56,163 nucleotides of DNA, taken from NCBI RefSeq assembly GCF_900110065.1, contig NZ_FOCI01000022.1, positions 1 through 56,163 of the forward strand. The letters are read 5' to 3'. The notes beneath the pieces were generated by a model, which saw only the letters and a program-made list of their open reading frames with translations, did not search any database and had not been told where the DNA came from. How positions within the stretch are numbered: position 1 is the stretch's first letter; the number at the start of each line of letters is the position of its first letter. Position numbers and translations under genes: made by a program. Source of the stretch: Loktanella fryxellensis (lineage in GTDB: Bacteria > Pseudomonadota > Alphaproteobacteria > Rhodobacterales > Rhodobacteraceae). This document shows, piece by piece, positions 9,065 to 18,414 of this stretch.

Positions 9065-9128
9065 GACACAACAGCTTTTTCGCCCCAAGCGACCATCGTC
9101 GCCGGGCACACGTCAGGGAGGACGTTAC

Positions 9129-10406
9129 ATGACACGCACGATGACATCGCTGGCCGCACTGGTCGCAGCAAGCCTCGGGTCCGCCGCCTGGGCGCAGGAC
9201 CCGACCGAAATCCGCATGATGTGGTATTCGGACGGAATCGAGGGCGAGGTGATGCAGGACCTCGTCACGCGGTTCGAGGAACAGAACCCCGACATCGACA
9301 TCGTGTTCGACAACGTGGCCTATCAGGTCATTCAGGAACAGCTGCCGATCCAGCTCGCCTCTGGCCAAGGCCCCGACATCGCGCGTGTGACGAACCTCAA
9401 GGAGCAGGCCGAGCATTGGCTGGACCTGCGTCCGCTGGTGGCTGATGCGGCCTATTGGGACACCAATTTCGGTGACCGCTTCGACTGGATGCGCGACACC
9501 GGGTCCGACGCGATCCCCGGCTTTCTGACGCAGCTGACGCTGACCGGCGGCTATGCCAACGCCACCCTGTTCGAACAGGCGGGCGTCGCCCTGCCCGGTG
9601 CGGACGCCACGTGGGATGACTGGATCGCGGCATCGCAGCAGGTGATGGAAAGCCAGCAACTGCCCGCCGCCTTTGCCATCGACCGGTCCGGCCACCGCAT
9701 TTCCGGCCCTGCCGCGTCCTATGGCGCGAATTACATCGGCGCGGACGGTGCGCCAGCGGCCATCGACGACGGCACCATGGCCTTTGCGGGCAAGCTGGTG
9801 GACTGGACCACACAGGGCCTGATGCTGCCAGAGGTGTGGGTGTCTGCCGCTGGCACGACCTACCGCGCCGCAGCGGACGATTTCATCAACGCGCAGATCC
9901 CGTTCTACTATTCCGGGTCTTGGCAGGTCGCGAACCTGTCCAGCAAGATCGGTGACGCCTTCGACTGGGTCGCCACCGGGTCGCCTTGCGGTGACGCAGG
10001 CTGTTCCGGTCTGGCCGGTGGTGCGGCGCTGGTCGCGGTGAAATACACCCAGCACCCCGAAGAGGTCGCCCGCGTCATGGATTTCCTCGCGTCGGAAGAG
10101 ATCGTGCGCGAGTTCAGCGAACGCACCCTGTTCCTGCCCGCCCACGCAGGCGTGGTGGCCGCAGGTGGTCTAGAGTTCCAGTCCGAGGACCCGAACGTGC
10201 CGACGGCTCTCGACACCTTCGTCACGGCCTCGACCCAGACCGTGCCGACCGCAGATGCGCTGCCCGCGTGGATCTATGCCAACGCCTACTATGGCGCATT
10301 GGTCACGCGGATCTCACAGGTCATGGCTGGCGAACTGTCGCTGGACGAGGCGCGGACCCTGATGGATCAGGACATCGCCGATCAGGTCGCGGCGGCGCAG
10401 CAGTAG
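9129..10406 (+). CDS. Sugar ABC transporter, periplasmic substrate-binding protein
   Basis: The 425-residue protein has a clear signal peptide (cleavage after AWA near residue 22) and the fold signature of family 1 extracellular solute-binding proteins (EEQNPDIDIVF, LASGQGPDIARV, later FYYSGSW). It captures the oligosaccharide in the periplasm for the two permeases that follow. The ATG at 9129 follows a strong AGGGAGG. A pair of cysteines close together (GSPCGDAGCSG) may form a disulphide in the exported protein. Spacing of 64 bases from the upstream enzyme gene suggests one operon. Confidence 0.9.
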   Translation: MTRTMTSLAALVAASLGSAAWAQDPTEIRMMWYSDGIEGEVMQDLVTRFEEQNPDIDIVFDNVAYQVIQEQLPIQLASGQGPDIARVTNLKEQAEHWLDLRPLVADAAYWDTNFGDRFDWMRDTGSDAIPGFLTQLTLTGGYANATLFEQAGVALPGADATWDDWIAASQQVMESQQLPAAFAIDRSGHRISGPAASYGANYIGADGAPAAIDDGTMAFAGKLVDWTTQGLMLPEVWVSAAGTTYRAAADDFINAQIPFYYSGSWQVANLSSKIGDAFDWVATGSPCGDAGCSGLAGGAALVAVKYTQHPEEVARVMDFLASEEIVREFSERTLFLPAHAGVVAAGGLEFQSEDPNVPTALDTFVTASTQTVPTADALPAWIYANAYYGALVTRISQVMAGELSLDEARTLMDQDIADQVAAAQQ

Positions 10407-10409
10407 GTC

Positions 10410-11420
10410 ATGGCCGGACTCGGGGATCTTCTGGGGCGAGCGGTCCTGTGGCCGTTCGTCCTGCTGGCCAGGTTGATCGACCTGCCGCTCCGGGTCTGGC
10501 AACGCTGGACCGGGATCGGGGGGATGGCGGCGGTGTTTTTGGCTCCGACCCTCCTGATCTTTGGTGTCTTCGTGCTGGTGCCGCTGGGCCTGAACTTTGC
10601 CTATGCCATGACCGGCGGCACAGGCATCCTGCTGGGCGAACGGCCCTTCGTGGGCTTCGAACAATACGGTCGCCTGCTGGAGTGCGAGGATTACACCCGC
10701 CGCCTGACCTGCCGCGAGGATCAGTTCTGGACCGCCGTCGGCAATACCGGCGTCTTCGTCATCTTCCAGGTGACGCTGATGGTCGCCGTGTCGCTGATCA
10801 CGGCGCTGATCCTGAACCGCAACATCCGGGGCCGCGGGTTCTTTCGTGCAGTGTTCTTCTTTCCGGTGCTGTTGTCGCCGGTGGTCGTGGGTCTGATCTG
10901 GCGGTGGATCCTGCAGCGGCAGGGCCTGCTGAACCTGATCATGGTGAACCTCGGGCTTGATCCGCAGGTCTGGCTGAACGACCGCTTCTATGCCTTTGCC
11001 GCGACCATCGGCGTGTCCACATGGGCGCATATGGGGTTCTATACGCTGATCCTGCTGGCCGGACTGCAAGCCATCCCCCGCGACCTGTATGAAGCGGCAG
11101 AGATGGACGCGACCCCGCCCACCCGCGTGTTCCGGCGCATCACCCTGCCGCTGCTGGCGCCCAATCTGGCGGTGGTGCTGGTGCTGGCGCTGATCCGTGG
11201 CGTGCAGATCTTCGACGAGGTCTATGTGCTGACAGGCGGCGGGCCGGGTACATCGACCCTGTTCCTGACGCAATACATCTACGAGGCGGGCTTTGCGTCC
11301 ATCCTGCGCAATCCGGGGCTGGCGGCGGCGGCGTCGATCCTGATGGGCGCGGTGCTGGTGGTGCTGACGCTGCTGCAACTGTGGCTGTCGCGCCGGGCAG
11401 AGGGGGGCCGCGTCCGATGA
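10410..11420 (+). CDS. Sugar ABC transporter permease (first)
   Basis: The 336-residue inner-membrane protein belongs to the UgpA/MalF-like permeases, with several hydrophobic helices and the EAA loop near residues 230-250 (LYEAAEMDATPPTRVFRRITLPLL). Between the first and second helices is an extended external loop that carries two cysteines (ECEDYTRRLTC), which could be disulphide bonded. The gene starts three bases after the stop of the binding protein and ends overlapping the second permease (ATGA). Confidence 0.9.
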   Translation: MAGLGDLLGRAVLWPFVLLARLIDLPLRVWQRWTGIGGMAAVFLAPTLLIFGVFVLVPLGLNFAYAMTGGTGILLGERPFVGFEQYGRLLECEDYTRRLTCREDQFWTAVGNTGVFVIFQVTLMVAVSLITALILNRNIRGRGFFRAVFFFPVLLSPVVVGLIWRWILQRQGLLNLIMVNLGLDPQVWLNDRFYAFAATIGVSTWAHMGFYTLILLAGLQAIPRDLYEAAEMDATPPTRVFRRITLPLLAPNLAVVLVLALIRGVQIFDEVYVLTGGGPGTSTLFLTQYIYEAGFASILRNPGLAAAASILMGAVLVVLTLLQLWLSRRAEGGRVR

Positions 11421-12472
11421 GCAAGGTGATGGGGTTCCTGACCGCACGGCGCGGCCACGGCGGGCGCTGGCACTGGACCGACGTGGTCACATGGGTCTGG
11501 CTGATCGGCGGCACGATCATCATGTTCGGCCCGGCGCTGTGGCTGATCTCGTCCTCGTTCAAGGGGCCTGCGCAACTGGCAGAATTTCCGCCCACCCTGC
11601 TTCCTTATGTGCAGGAACTGGCCGTCGTCGACGGCTACGACGATCCCCTGCCCCTGTTCACCGCCACGCTGGAGGATGGCACGACGCAGGTGCTGGCCGA
11701 GGTGCGCCGTGTCGGCACCAACGCACAGATGGTCGACCCCGCAAACCCCGAGACGCGCATCGACGTGAACATCGCCGACCGCACGCCGGTGCGTCAGATC
11801 GGTCTTGCGACCGACAACTACGTCGCACCGCTCGTGGCCAACGACTTCGTCCGGTATCTGTGGAATTCGGTCTTCGTCACCATGATGGCCACGATCATCA
11901 CGCTGCTCACGAACTCCATGGCGGCCTTCGCGCTGTCGAAATACGACTTTCGCGGGCGCAATGCCGTGATGCTGCTGATCGTCGGCACGCTGATGGTGCC
12001 GCTGTCGGTGATCCTCGTGCCGCTCTATTCCGTGGTGAACGCGACGGGTCTGCTGAACAGCCTGTGGGGGGTCATCCTGCCCACGGTCGCCACGCCCACC
12101 GGCGTGTTCCTGCTGCGGCAATACATGCTGACCATCCCGGACGAGCTGTTGGAGGCGGCGCGGATGGATCACGCCTCCGAATGGCAGATCTACTGGCGGA
12201 TCGTGCTGCCACTGGCCGCGCCTGCGCTGGCGGTGCTGGCGATCTTCTCGGTCGTGTGGCGGTGGAACGATTTCCTCTGGCCGCTGATCGTGCTGTCGCG
12301 GCGGGAACTTTACACGCTGCAGGTCGGGCTGAACACCTATGCGGGCGAGCTGAACGTGCAGTGGCATTACATCCTTGCCATGACCGTGGTGACGATGATC
12401 CCGGTCGTGCTGGTGTTCCTGTTCCTGCAGCGCTTCATCACCACCGGCATCGCCGGGTCGGGAATCAAGTAA
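11417..12472 (+). CDS. Sugar ABC transporter permease (second) with large periplasmic insertion
   Basis: This 351-residue UgpE/MalG-like permease has its EAA loop at ELLEAARMDHASEWQIYWRI and the usual helices after it. It is longer than the common 270-290 residues because roughly 90 residues (about 45-145) lie between the first helix and the core, probably a small periplasmic domain. The ATG at 11417 overlaps the stop of the first permease. It would pair with that permease in the importer. Confidence 0.9.
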   Translation: MSKVMGFLTARRGHGGRWHWTDVVTWVWLIGGTIIMFGPALWLISSSFKGPAQLAEFPPTLLPYVQELAVVDGYDDPLPLFTATLEDGTTQVLAEVRRVGTNAQMVDPANPETRIDVNIADRTPVRQIGLATDNYVAPLVANDFVRYLWNSVFVTMMATIITLLTNSMAAFALSKYDFRGRNAVMLLIVGTLMVPLSVILVPLYSVVNATGLLNSLWGVILPTVATPTGVFLLRQYMLTIPDELLEAARMDHASEWQIYWRIVLPLAAPALAVLAIFSVVWRWNDFLWPLIVLSRRELYTLQVGLNTYAGELNVQWHYILAMTVVTMIPVVLVFLFLQRFITTGIAGSGIK

Positions 12473-12500
12473 GTCCGGCATCAAACAGACAGGAACGGAC

Positions 12501-13547
12501 ATGGGACAAATCACCCTGCGCGGCATCAGGAAAAGCTTTTCCGGCGTGGACGTCATCCACGGCATCGACCTGACGATCGCGGACGGCGAACTCGCGGTCT
12601 TCGTGGGCCCCTCGGGCTGCGGCAAGTCCACGTTGCTGCGCATGATCGCGGGTCTGGACCGGCCCACCACGGGCACGATCGAGATCGACGGGCAGGATGT
12701 GACGCGCACTTCAGCGGCCGAGCGGGGGCTGGCTATGGTTTTCCAGTCCTACGCCCTTTATCCGCACATGACGGTCCGACAGAACCTGTCGTTCGGTCTT
12801 GAAAACACCCGCATGCCCAAGAACGACATCACGGCCCGCGTCGACGATGCGGGGCGGATGCTCGAGATCATGGATCTGATGGACCGCCGCCCCACGCAAC
12901 TGTCCGGCGGGCAGCGGCAGCGCGTCGCCATCGGGCGGGCCATCGTGCGCAACCCGACGGCCTTTCTGCTGGACGAGCCGCTGTCGAACCTGGATGCGGA
13001 ACTGCGCGGGTCAATGCGGGCCGAACTGGCGGGCCTGCACGACCGGCTGAAGACGACGATGATCTACGTCACCCACGACCAGATCGAAGCGATGACGCTG
13101 GCCGACAAGATCGTCGTGCTGCGCAAAGGGGTGATCGAACAGGTCGACACGCCGCTGGGTCTGTACAACCGGCCGCAGAACCTGTTCGTCGCGGGCTTCA
13201 TCGGGGCGCCCAACATGAACTTCTTTAATGCTGTGGCGGTGGATGGGCAGGCGGAACTGCCCGGCGGTCTGCGTGTGGCCGTGCCGGGGAACGGCCCCGT
13301 CACCATCGGCATCAGGCCGCAGATGCTGCACCTTGCGGACCCTGACGCACCCGCCCTGACCGGCACCATCCGTCTGATCGAGGCGCTGGGTGCAGAAACC
13401 GTCGTCCATGCCGCGGCGGCGGATGGCACAGCGATGGTCGTCGTCCTGTCGGGGCAACCCGCGCTGCGCACGGGCGAGACGATCCGTCTGGCCTTCGATC
13501 CGGATGCGCTGCACGTCTTCGGCGCGGACGGCCAGCGACTCGATTGA
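12501..13547 (+). CDS. ugpC: Sugar ABC transporter ATP-binding protein, UgpC/MalK type
   Basis: The 348-residue ATPase shows Walker A GPSGCGKST (residues 36-44), the signature LSGGQRQR (from residue 134), Walker B with LLDEP (about 154-160) and the switch histidine in YVTHDQ. The C-terminal third is the OB-fold regulatory domain of MalK/UgpC proteins (IGIRPQMLHL). It powers the two permeases upstream and closes the operon. The gene symbol reflects the family, not proof of glycerol-3-phosphate transport. Confidence 0.92.
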   Translation: MGQITLRGIRKSFSGVDVIHGIDLTIADGELAVFVGPSGCGKSTLLRMIAGLDRPTTGTIEIDGQDVTRTSAAERGLAMVFQSYALYPHMTVRQNLSFGLENTRMPKNDITARVDDAGRMLEIMDLMDRRPTQLSGGQRQRVAIGRAIVRNPTAFLLDEPLSNLDAELRGSMRAELAGLHDRLKTTMIYVTHDQIEAMTLADKIVVLRKGVIEQVDTPLGLYNRPQNLFVAGFIGAPNMNFFNAVAVDGQAELPGGLRVAVPGNGPVTIGIRPQMLHLADPDAPALTGTIRLIEALGAETVVHAAAADGTAMVVVLSGQPALRTGETIRLAFDPDALHVFGADGQRLD

Positions 13548-13550
13548 CCT

Positions 13551-14819
13551 TCAGCTCGTCGCGACCCCATCACCGCGCAGGCGCACGGCGGTCAGGGCCG
13601 CGAGTGCGGCCAGCACGCTGGCCGTGCCCAGCACCAGCGGCAGTCCCCCGATCTGATAGGTCAGGCCGGACGCCAGCGTGCCGATCAGCCGTCCGCCTGC
13701 GTTCGCCATGTAGTAGAACCCCACGTCCATCGTCACCCGGTCGGACGTGGTGAAGGCGAGGATCAGGTAGGAATGCAGCGCCGAATTGACGGCGAACACC
13801 GCGCCGAACACCAGCAAGCCGATCACCAGCGTCGCCGTCAGCCAATTCTGCGGCCCATCCGCCGCCAGCACGGCCATGGTCAAGAGCGCAGGCACCACGG
13901 CAAGGGCCGCAGCCCAGCCGCGCGTCGCGCCGACCAGCGACGCAGGTGACCGCATCCCGGCCCGCAGGATGCGTGGCGCCGCTGCCTGCACCATGCCGTA
14001 CAGGATCGTCCACACCGCCATGAACGTGCCGATCATGAAGAATGCGTTGCGGTTGCCCGCCACCGTGCCGTCGGACAGCACCGCATAGAAATAGATCGGG
14101 ATGCCCACGACGAACCACACGTCGCGCGCCGCAAACAGGAACACCCGCGCCGCCGACAGCCAGTTGACGTTGGCGGAGTCCGAAAAGACCTCGGTGAACT
14201 TCGCGCCCTTGCGCCCGCGTGGCAGGCCACGCGGCATGAAGGCTACGACCGCGATCAGGATCACCGCCAGCACCGCCGCCATCGCCAGCACCGCCCCCAC
14301 GAACCCGACCGTCGCCAGCAGGCCCGCGCCCAGCAGGAACCCCACGCCCTTGACCGCGTTCTTGGACCCGGTCAGCACGGCGACCCACCGGAACAGACCG
14401 TCGCCGGTGGTGGGGGCCAACAGCTTGACCGCCGACTTGGACGACATCTTGGCCAGATCCTTGGCCACGCCGCTGGCCCCCTGCACCACCATGACGAAAG
14501 CGACCGACGCCGGAACCGTCCAGCCCGGATCGAGGTTCGCCAGCGCCAGCAGCGCCACCACCTGCAACCCCAGCCCGGCATACAGCGTCGAGGTCAGTCC
14601 GAACCGCGCGGCGATCCAGCCGGCGGTCAGGTTCGTCACCATCCCCGCGATTTCGTACAGGACGAAGAGATAGGCCAGTTGCACCGCGCTGAACCCCAGC
14701 GTGTGGAAGTGCAGCAGCACCAGCATCCGAAGCGCACCGTCCGTCAGCATGAACGCCCAATAGGCCGCCGTCACGGCGACATAGGCCGACAACCCCTCTG
14801 GCCGGGCCGCCGCCGTCAC
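13551..14819 (-). CDS. arsJ: Arsenate-phosphoglycerate efflux MFS transporter ArsJ
   Basis: The 422-residue protein has about twelve hydrophobic helices and reads as ArsJ (MFS). It starts with GTG at 14819, overlapping the stop of the GAPDH gene (GTGA). ArsJ exports 1-arseno-3-phosphoglycerate, which is formed when GAPDH uses arsenate instead of phosphate, so the gene pair confers arsenate resistance. The adjacent GAPDH and ArsR-ArsC genes support this over a general sugar or drug transporter. It ends three bases from the convergent ABC ATPase gene. Confidence 0.87.
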   Translation of the reverse strand: MTAAARPEGLSAYVAVTAAYWAFMLTDGALRMLVLLHFHTLGFSAVQLAYLFVLYEIAGMVTNLTAGWIAARFGLTSTLYAGLGLQVVALLALANLDPGWTVPASVAFVMVVQGASGVAKDLAKMSSKSAVKLLAPTTGDGLFRWVAVLTGSKNAVKGVGFLLGAGLLATVGFVGAVLAMAAVLAVILIAVVAFMPRGLPRGRKGAKFTEVFSDSANVNWLSAARVFLFAARDVWFVVGIPIYFYAVLSDGTVAGNRNAFFMIGTFMAVWTILYGMVQAAAPRILRAGMRSPASLVGATRGWAAALAVVPALLTMAVLAADGPQNWLTATLVIGLLVFGAVFAVNSALHSYLILAFTTSDRVTMDVGFYYMANAGGRLIGTLASGLTYQIGGLPLVLGTASVLAALAALTAVRLRGDGVATS

Positions 14820-15814
14820 ACCGCGGCCCCGACCATCAAAGCGACGTCCACCAGCCGGTGGGCATAGCCCATCTCATTGTCGTACCAGACATAGACCTTC
14901 AGCTGCGTGCCGTTCACGACCATCGTGCAGCCCGCATCGACGATGCCGGACCGCGTGTCGTTGGTGTAATCCGCCGACACCAGCGGACGCGTCTCGTACC
15001 CCAGGATTCCCCTCAGCGGCCCGGCGGCAGCGGCGGCAAAGGCGGCGTTCGCCTCCTCGACCGTCACCGCGCGCTCCAGCTCGAACACGCAATCGGTCAG
15101 CGAGGCGTTCAGCAGCGGCACGCGCACCGCATGGCCGTTCAGCCGCCCCGCCAGTTCGGGATAGATCAGCGTGATCGCCGTGGCAGACCCGGTCGTCGTC
15201 GGGATGAGCGAGTTCAGCGCCGACCGCGCGCGGCGCAGATCCGATGCCGGGCGGTCCACGATGGTCTGCGTGTTGGTCACGTCGTGGATCGTGGTGATCG
15301 ACCCGTGGCGGATGCCAAAGGATTCGTGCACCACCTTGACGACCGGCGCGAGGCAATTGGTCGTGCAGGACGCCGCCGTGACGATCCTGTGCCGCGCCGC
15401 ATCATAGGTGGCGTCGTTGACGCCATAGACGATATTGGCCGCATCGCCATCCTTGACGGGTGCGGACACGACGACCTTCTTCACGCCCGCATCGAAATAG
15501 GGCGCAAGGGCCGCCTCGGTCTTGTAGACGCCGGTGCAGTCGATCACGACATCGACACCGTCCAGCGGCAGCGCGCGCAGGTCGCCCGTCCCGATGAAGG
15601 GCAGCCGCACGCCGTCCACCGTCACGCCGTCGGCGTCATGGGCAAACGCCGCATCCCAGCGCCCGTGCACCGAATCGAACTCCAGCAGGTGCGCGTGCAT
15701 CGCCGGGTCACCCACCGCATCGTTGATCCACGCAATCCGCGCACCGCGCGCCAGCAGCGGTTTCAACGCCAGCTTGCCGATGCGACCCAGACCGTTCAGC
15801 GCATAGGTGGTCAT
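14816..15814 (-). CDS. gap: Glyceraldehyde-3-phosphate dehydrogenase of the arsenate operon
   Basis: The 332-residue enzyme has the NAD-binding start ([10 protein letters not shown]), the catalytic cysteine in SCTTN at C150 and the partner histidine H177 in [10 protein letters not shown], at the usual spacing. In ars operons this GAPDH makes 1-arseno-3-phosphoglycerate from glyceraldehyde-3-phosphate, arsenate and NAD, for export by ArsJ. Both ends overlap their neighbours by four bases, so the three genes are tightly coupled. A role in central glycolysis is less likely given this context. Confidence 0.92.
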   Translation of the reverse strand: MTTYALNGLGRIGKLALKPLLARGARIAWINDAVGDPAMHAHLLEFDSVHGRWDAAFAHDADGVTVDGVRLPFIGTGDLRALPLDGVDVVIDCTGVYKTEAALAPYFDAGVKKVVVSAPVKDGDAANIVYGVNDATYDAARHRIVTAASCTTNCLAPVVKVVHESFGIRHGSITTIHDVTNTQTIVDRPASDLRRARSALNSLIPTTTGSATAITLIYPELAGRLNGHAVRVPLLNASLTDCVFELERAVTVEEANAAFAAAAAGPLRGILGYETRPLVSADYTNDTRSGIVDAGCTMVVNGTQLKVYVWYDNEMGYAHRLVDVALMVGAAV

Positions 15815-16635
15815 GCGTTCGCACCCATCGCGCCGATCCGGTCCACTTCCGATTGCAGCGCAATGCGGTCCAGCCGCGCGACGGGAAGTGCCACGAACGC
15901 TTCGATGCGCCGCTTCAGCGCGCCATAGGTCTGCTGGAACGCCAGCGCCTTTTCCGCGTCGGTGCCCTGCACCTTGACCGGGTCGGGCATGCCCCAGTGG
16001 CCGCTGACCGGCTGGCCGTCCCAGGACGGACACTCCTCGTTCGCGGCCTGGTTGCAGACGGTGAACACGAAATCGAATTGCGGCGCATCGGGTCCGGTGA
16101 ACTCGGCCGTGTTCTTGGGCCGCAGGTGCGACACGTCGTGCCCCCTGTCGCGCAGCACCTGCACGGCGAAGGGATTCAATTCCGACGCGGGCCGGGTGCC
16201 TGCGGAATGGGCGCGGAACCTGCCAGCACCCAGATCCCGCAGGATCGTTTCGGCAAAGATCGAGCGGGCCGAGTTGCCGGTACAGATGAACAACACGTCG
16301 AAGGTGCGGTCGGTCACGGGGGATACCCCTTTGAGAGTGGGGGCACAGACGGTCAGGCGACCACGGCAGCAGTCGCCCCACAGGTGATCCGCCATCGCCT
16401 GTGCGGCGGCCAGATCGACGACATAACGCAACGACGTGCCGGCGCGGTCCTGCACGATCAGCCCCGCCTGCGTCAGCGATGAAAGATAGGTGGACATGGT
16501 GCTGGCCTTGATACCCAGCGCCGCCGCCACCTCGCCCGCAGGAACATGGTCGGGATAGCGCCGCATCAACAGGCGGAACACAGCCAGCCGCTGCGGGTGG
16601 CCAAGGGTCGTCAACTGATCTGCAAACTGGGTCAT
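15811..16635 (-). CDS. ArsR-ArsC fusion: arsenic repressor joined to arsenate reductase
   Basis: The 274-residue protein joins two resistance functions. Residues 1 to about 100 are an ArsR winged-helix domain; the classical ELCVCD metal site is absent, but C89, C90 and C97 give a C-C-x6-C cluster like the arsenite site of Acidithiobacillus-type ArsR. Residues about 111-255 are a low-molecular-weight phosphatase/ArsC domain with the C-x5-R loop CTGNSARS (C118, R124) and further cysteines C194 and C202 suited to the disulphide relay of thioredoxin-linked ArsC. The fusion could both repress the operon and reduce arsenate. It is the first gene of the operon and has an operator at its start. Confidence 0.9.
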   Translation of the reverse strand: MTQFADQLTTLGHPQRLAVFRLLMRRYPDHVPAGEVAAALGIKASTMSTYLSSLTQAGLIVQDRAGTSLRYVVDLAAAQAMADHLWGDCCRGRLTVCAPTLKGVSPVTDRTFDVLFICTGNSARSIFAETILRDLGAGRFRAHSAGTRPASELNPFAVQVLRDRGHDVSHLRPKNTAEFTGPDAPQFDFVFTVCNQAANEECPSWDGQPVSGHWGMPDPVKVQGTDAEKALAFQQTYGALKRRIEAFVALPVARLDRIALQSEVDRIGAMGANA

Positions 16636-16637
16636 GT

Positions 16638-16659
16638 TATTTCATGTATTTATGAAATA
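16638..16659. promoter_or_regulatory. ArsR operator, perfect inverted repeat
   Basis: TATTTCAT (16638-16645) and ATGAAATA (16652-16659) are perfect inverted copies separated by six bases. The site begins only two bases upstream of the ATG of the ArsR-ArsC gene and leaves no room for a ribosome-binding site, so the transcript may be leaderless or the repressor may also block translation start. Binding by the ArsR domain is inferred from position. Confidence 0.7.
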
Positions 16660-16704
16660 TCGCACAGCGACCAGTGAAGGTTTTATGACAGTGCCCGCAG
16701 GGCG

Positions 16705-17403
16705 TCAGACCATGCGGATCACGTCCTTGTCGATCGCCAGCATGTAGCCCTTGCGCGCGATGTTCTTGACCAGCAGTTCGCTGACCATCTGGTTGCCCAG
16801 CGTGTCGCGCAGGCGCTTGATCCGCGTGGCCCCCGCCGCCTCGTCGCAGTCGGACGGGTCGCGACCGGAAATCACGCCCTCGATCTCTGCACCCGACAGC
16901 ACCTCGTCGTCCATCCGCGCTTCGGCCAGCACGGACAGCGTCTCGATCGCGGCGGCGGTCAGCTTGAACTCGAAGTTGTTGAGATAGACCGACCCCTCGT
17001 CGCGGCTGATCAGCAGGCTGTTCACCTCGATCCCCTTGCGCTCGATCTGGCCCATGCGGCGGGTCAGACCGATCAACATGACAAGGAACGCGATGGCCGC
17101 CACCAGCAGCGCCGTGGCGAACACCAGCAGCACGAAGATCACGAACCGATAGGACGACAGCGTGTCGGAAAATGCCGTGCCCGATTCGGCAAGGATCTCC
17201 AGCAGTTTGATCTCGGCAAACTCGGTCAGGTTGGCGTTGTCCACGAACAGCCGTTCGACGCGCGCGTTGAAGGCATTGGCATCCGGCAGGTTCAGGAACA
17301 GCAGCACCGCCGCCAGCGCCAGAATCACGACGATGGCCGCGATGCCGCCGACCACGATCCGGTTGCCGATTTCGCGCGCCTCAATAGCGGAGGAAATACT
17401 CAC
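16705..17403 (-). CDS. Two-helix membrane protein with C-terminal winged-helix-like domain
   Basis: The 232-residue protein has a first membrane helix near residues 12-38 (IVVGGIAAIVVILALAAVLL), a short outer segment of about 45 residues, and a second helix near 85-112. The cytoplasmic C-terminal part resembles an OmpR-type winged helix (LTAAAIETLSVLAE, then TRIKRLRDTLGN...IARKGYML), so a membrane-bound regulator is likely. The GTG at 17403 is preferred because AGAAGGGG lies eight bases upstream; an ATG at 17439 is possible. It overlaps the upstream secreted-protein gene by 23 bases. Target unknown. Confidence 0.65.
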   Translation of the reverse strand: MSISSAIEAREIGNRIVVGGIAAIVVILALAAVLLFLNLPDANAFNARVERLFVDNANLTEFAEIKLLEILAESGTAFSDTLSSYRFVIFVLLVFATALLVAAIAFLVMLIGLTRRMGQIERKGIEVNSLLISRDEGSVYLNNFEFKLTAAAIETLSVLAEARMDDEVLSGAEIEGVISGRDPSDCDEAAGATRIKRLRDTLGNQMVSELLVKNIARKGYMLAIDKDVIRMV

Positions 17404-17665
17404 CTGCACTGCCCCTTCTGCTGTCCAGACCGTTTGCATCGAAGACGCCCACGATGGTCAGCAGCGACCAGCCGTCCGCCTGCAACCGTGGCCCAAGGGA
17501 CGCGGCGGCATTGGCGGGCGAACAGTCGCCCTCGATCTGGGATACACCGTAATGCAGGCGCAACGGGTCGTCGCGCTTTGCCTTGTAGTCGGCATAGCAG
17601 TCCGCCTGTGCGGCGGTCGCAGCCAGCAGGGCTGCACAGATCAAAGGGAAAAGCCGTTTCAACAT
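17381..17665 (-). CDS. Small secreted protein, uncharacterised
   Basis: This 94-residue protein has a signal peptide (LKRLFPLICAALLAATAAQA, cleavage near residue 20) and a short mature part with two cysteines (DCYADYK, GDCSPANA), probably disulphide bonded in the periplasm. I do not recognise the family. Its stop lies inside the start region of the membrane regulator gene, so the two are co-transcribed and the small protein may act as its periplasmic partner; that is inference. Confidence 0.6.
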   Translation of the reverse strand: MLKRLFPLICAALLAATAAQADCYADYKAKRDDPLRLHYGVSQIEGDCSPANAAASLGPRLQADGWSLLTIVGVFDANGLDSRRGSAGEYFLRY

Positions 17666-17784
17666 GGGACGATACGACCCCGTGGCGTCATGATATGCAA
17701 TAACCACCGTATCGGCACAGGCCGTATCATGCCAGTGCCCGCAACACCCTTTCCTGCAGGCCGTCCCTGCGGCACAACCGGGGC

Positions 17785-18414
17785 ATGACACGCACTCCGC
17801 CTGACCTTGCGTTCGAGGACGCCGCCCGCGCCCACGGTTACGCCCGCATCGCGGGTGTGGACGAGGTGGGGCGCGGGCCGCTGGCCGGGCCCGTGATGGC
17901 CTGCGCAGTGATTCTCGATCCCGCCGCAATTCCGCCCGGTCTGGCCGACAGCAAGACGATCAGCGCCATGCGCCGCGATGCACTTTTCACACTGATTCCG
18001 CAGATGGCGCTGGTCGGCTACGGTCAGGCCAGCGTGGACGAGATCGAGGCGCTGAACATCCTTGCCGCCAGTCATCTTGCGATGCAGCGGGCCTTGGCGG
18101 ACTTGCCGGTTGCGGCGGATTTCGCCCTGATCGACGGCAATCGTATGCCCCCCGCCCTGCCCTGTGCGGGGCGCACCATCGTGCGCGGCGACACCCTGTC
18201 GCTGTCCATCGCCGCGGCCTCAATCATGGCAAAAGTGTGGCGGGACAATGTCATGGTGGGATTGGCGCAACAGCATCCCGGCTATGGCTGGGACCGCAAC
18301 GCAGGCTATCCGACGCCGGAACATCACGCAGGGCTGAAATGTCACGGTGTCTCACCACATCACCGGCGAACTTTTGCCCCAATCCACAAGATGTTGTGGC
18401 AAGAAAAAACCTGA
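17785..18414 (+). CDS. rnhB: Ribonuclease HII
   Basis: The 209-residue protein has the RNase HII signature GVDEVGRGPLAGPV with the paired acidic residues, then LIDGNRMP and SIAAASIMAKVWRD, which hold the remaining metal ligands. It cuts RNA at RNA-DNA junctions and removes single ribonucleotides from DNA. It sits directly upstream of the CcrM-type methyltransferase gene, an order common in Rhodobacterales. Confidence 0.95.
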   Translation: MTRTPPDLAFEDAARAHGYARIAGVDEVGRGPLAGPVMACAVILDPAAIPPGLADSKTISAMRRDALFTLIPQMALVGYGQASVDEIEALNILAASHLAMQRALADLPVAADFALIDGNRMPPALPCAGRTIVRGDTLSLSIAAASIMAKVWRDNVMVGLAQQHPGYGWDRNAGYPTPEHHAGLKCHGVSPHHRRTFAPIHKMLWQEKT

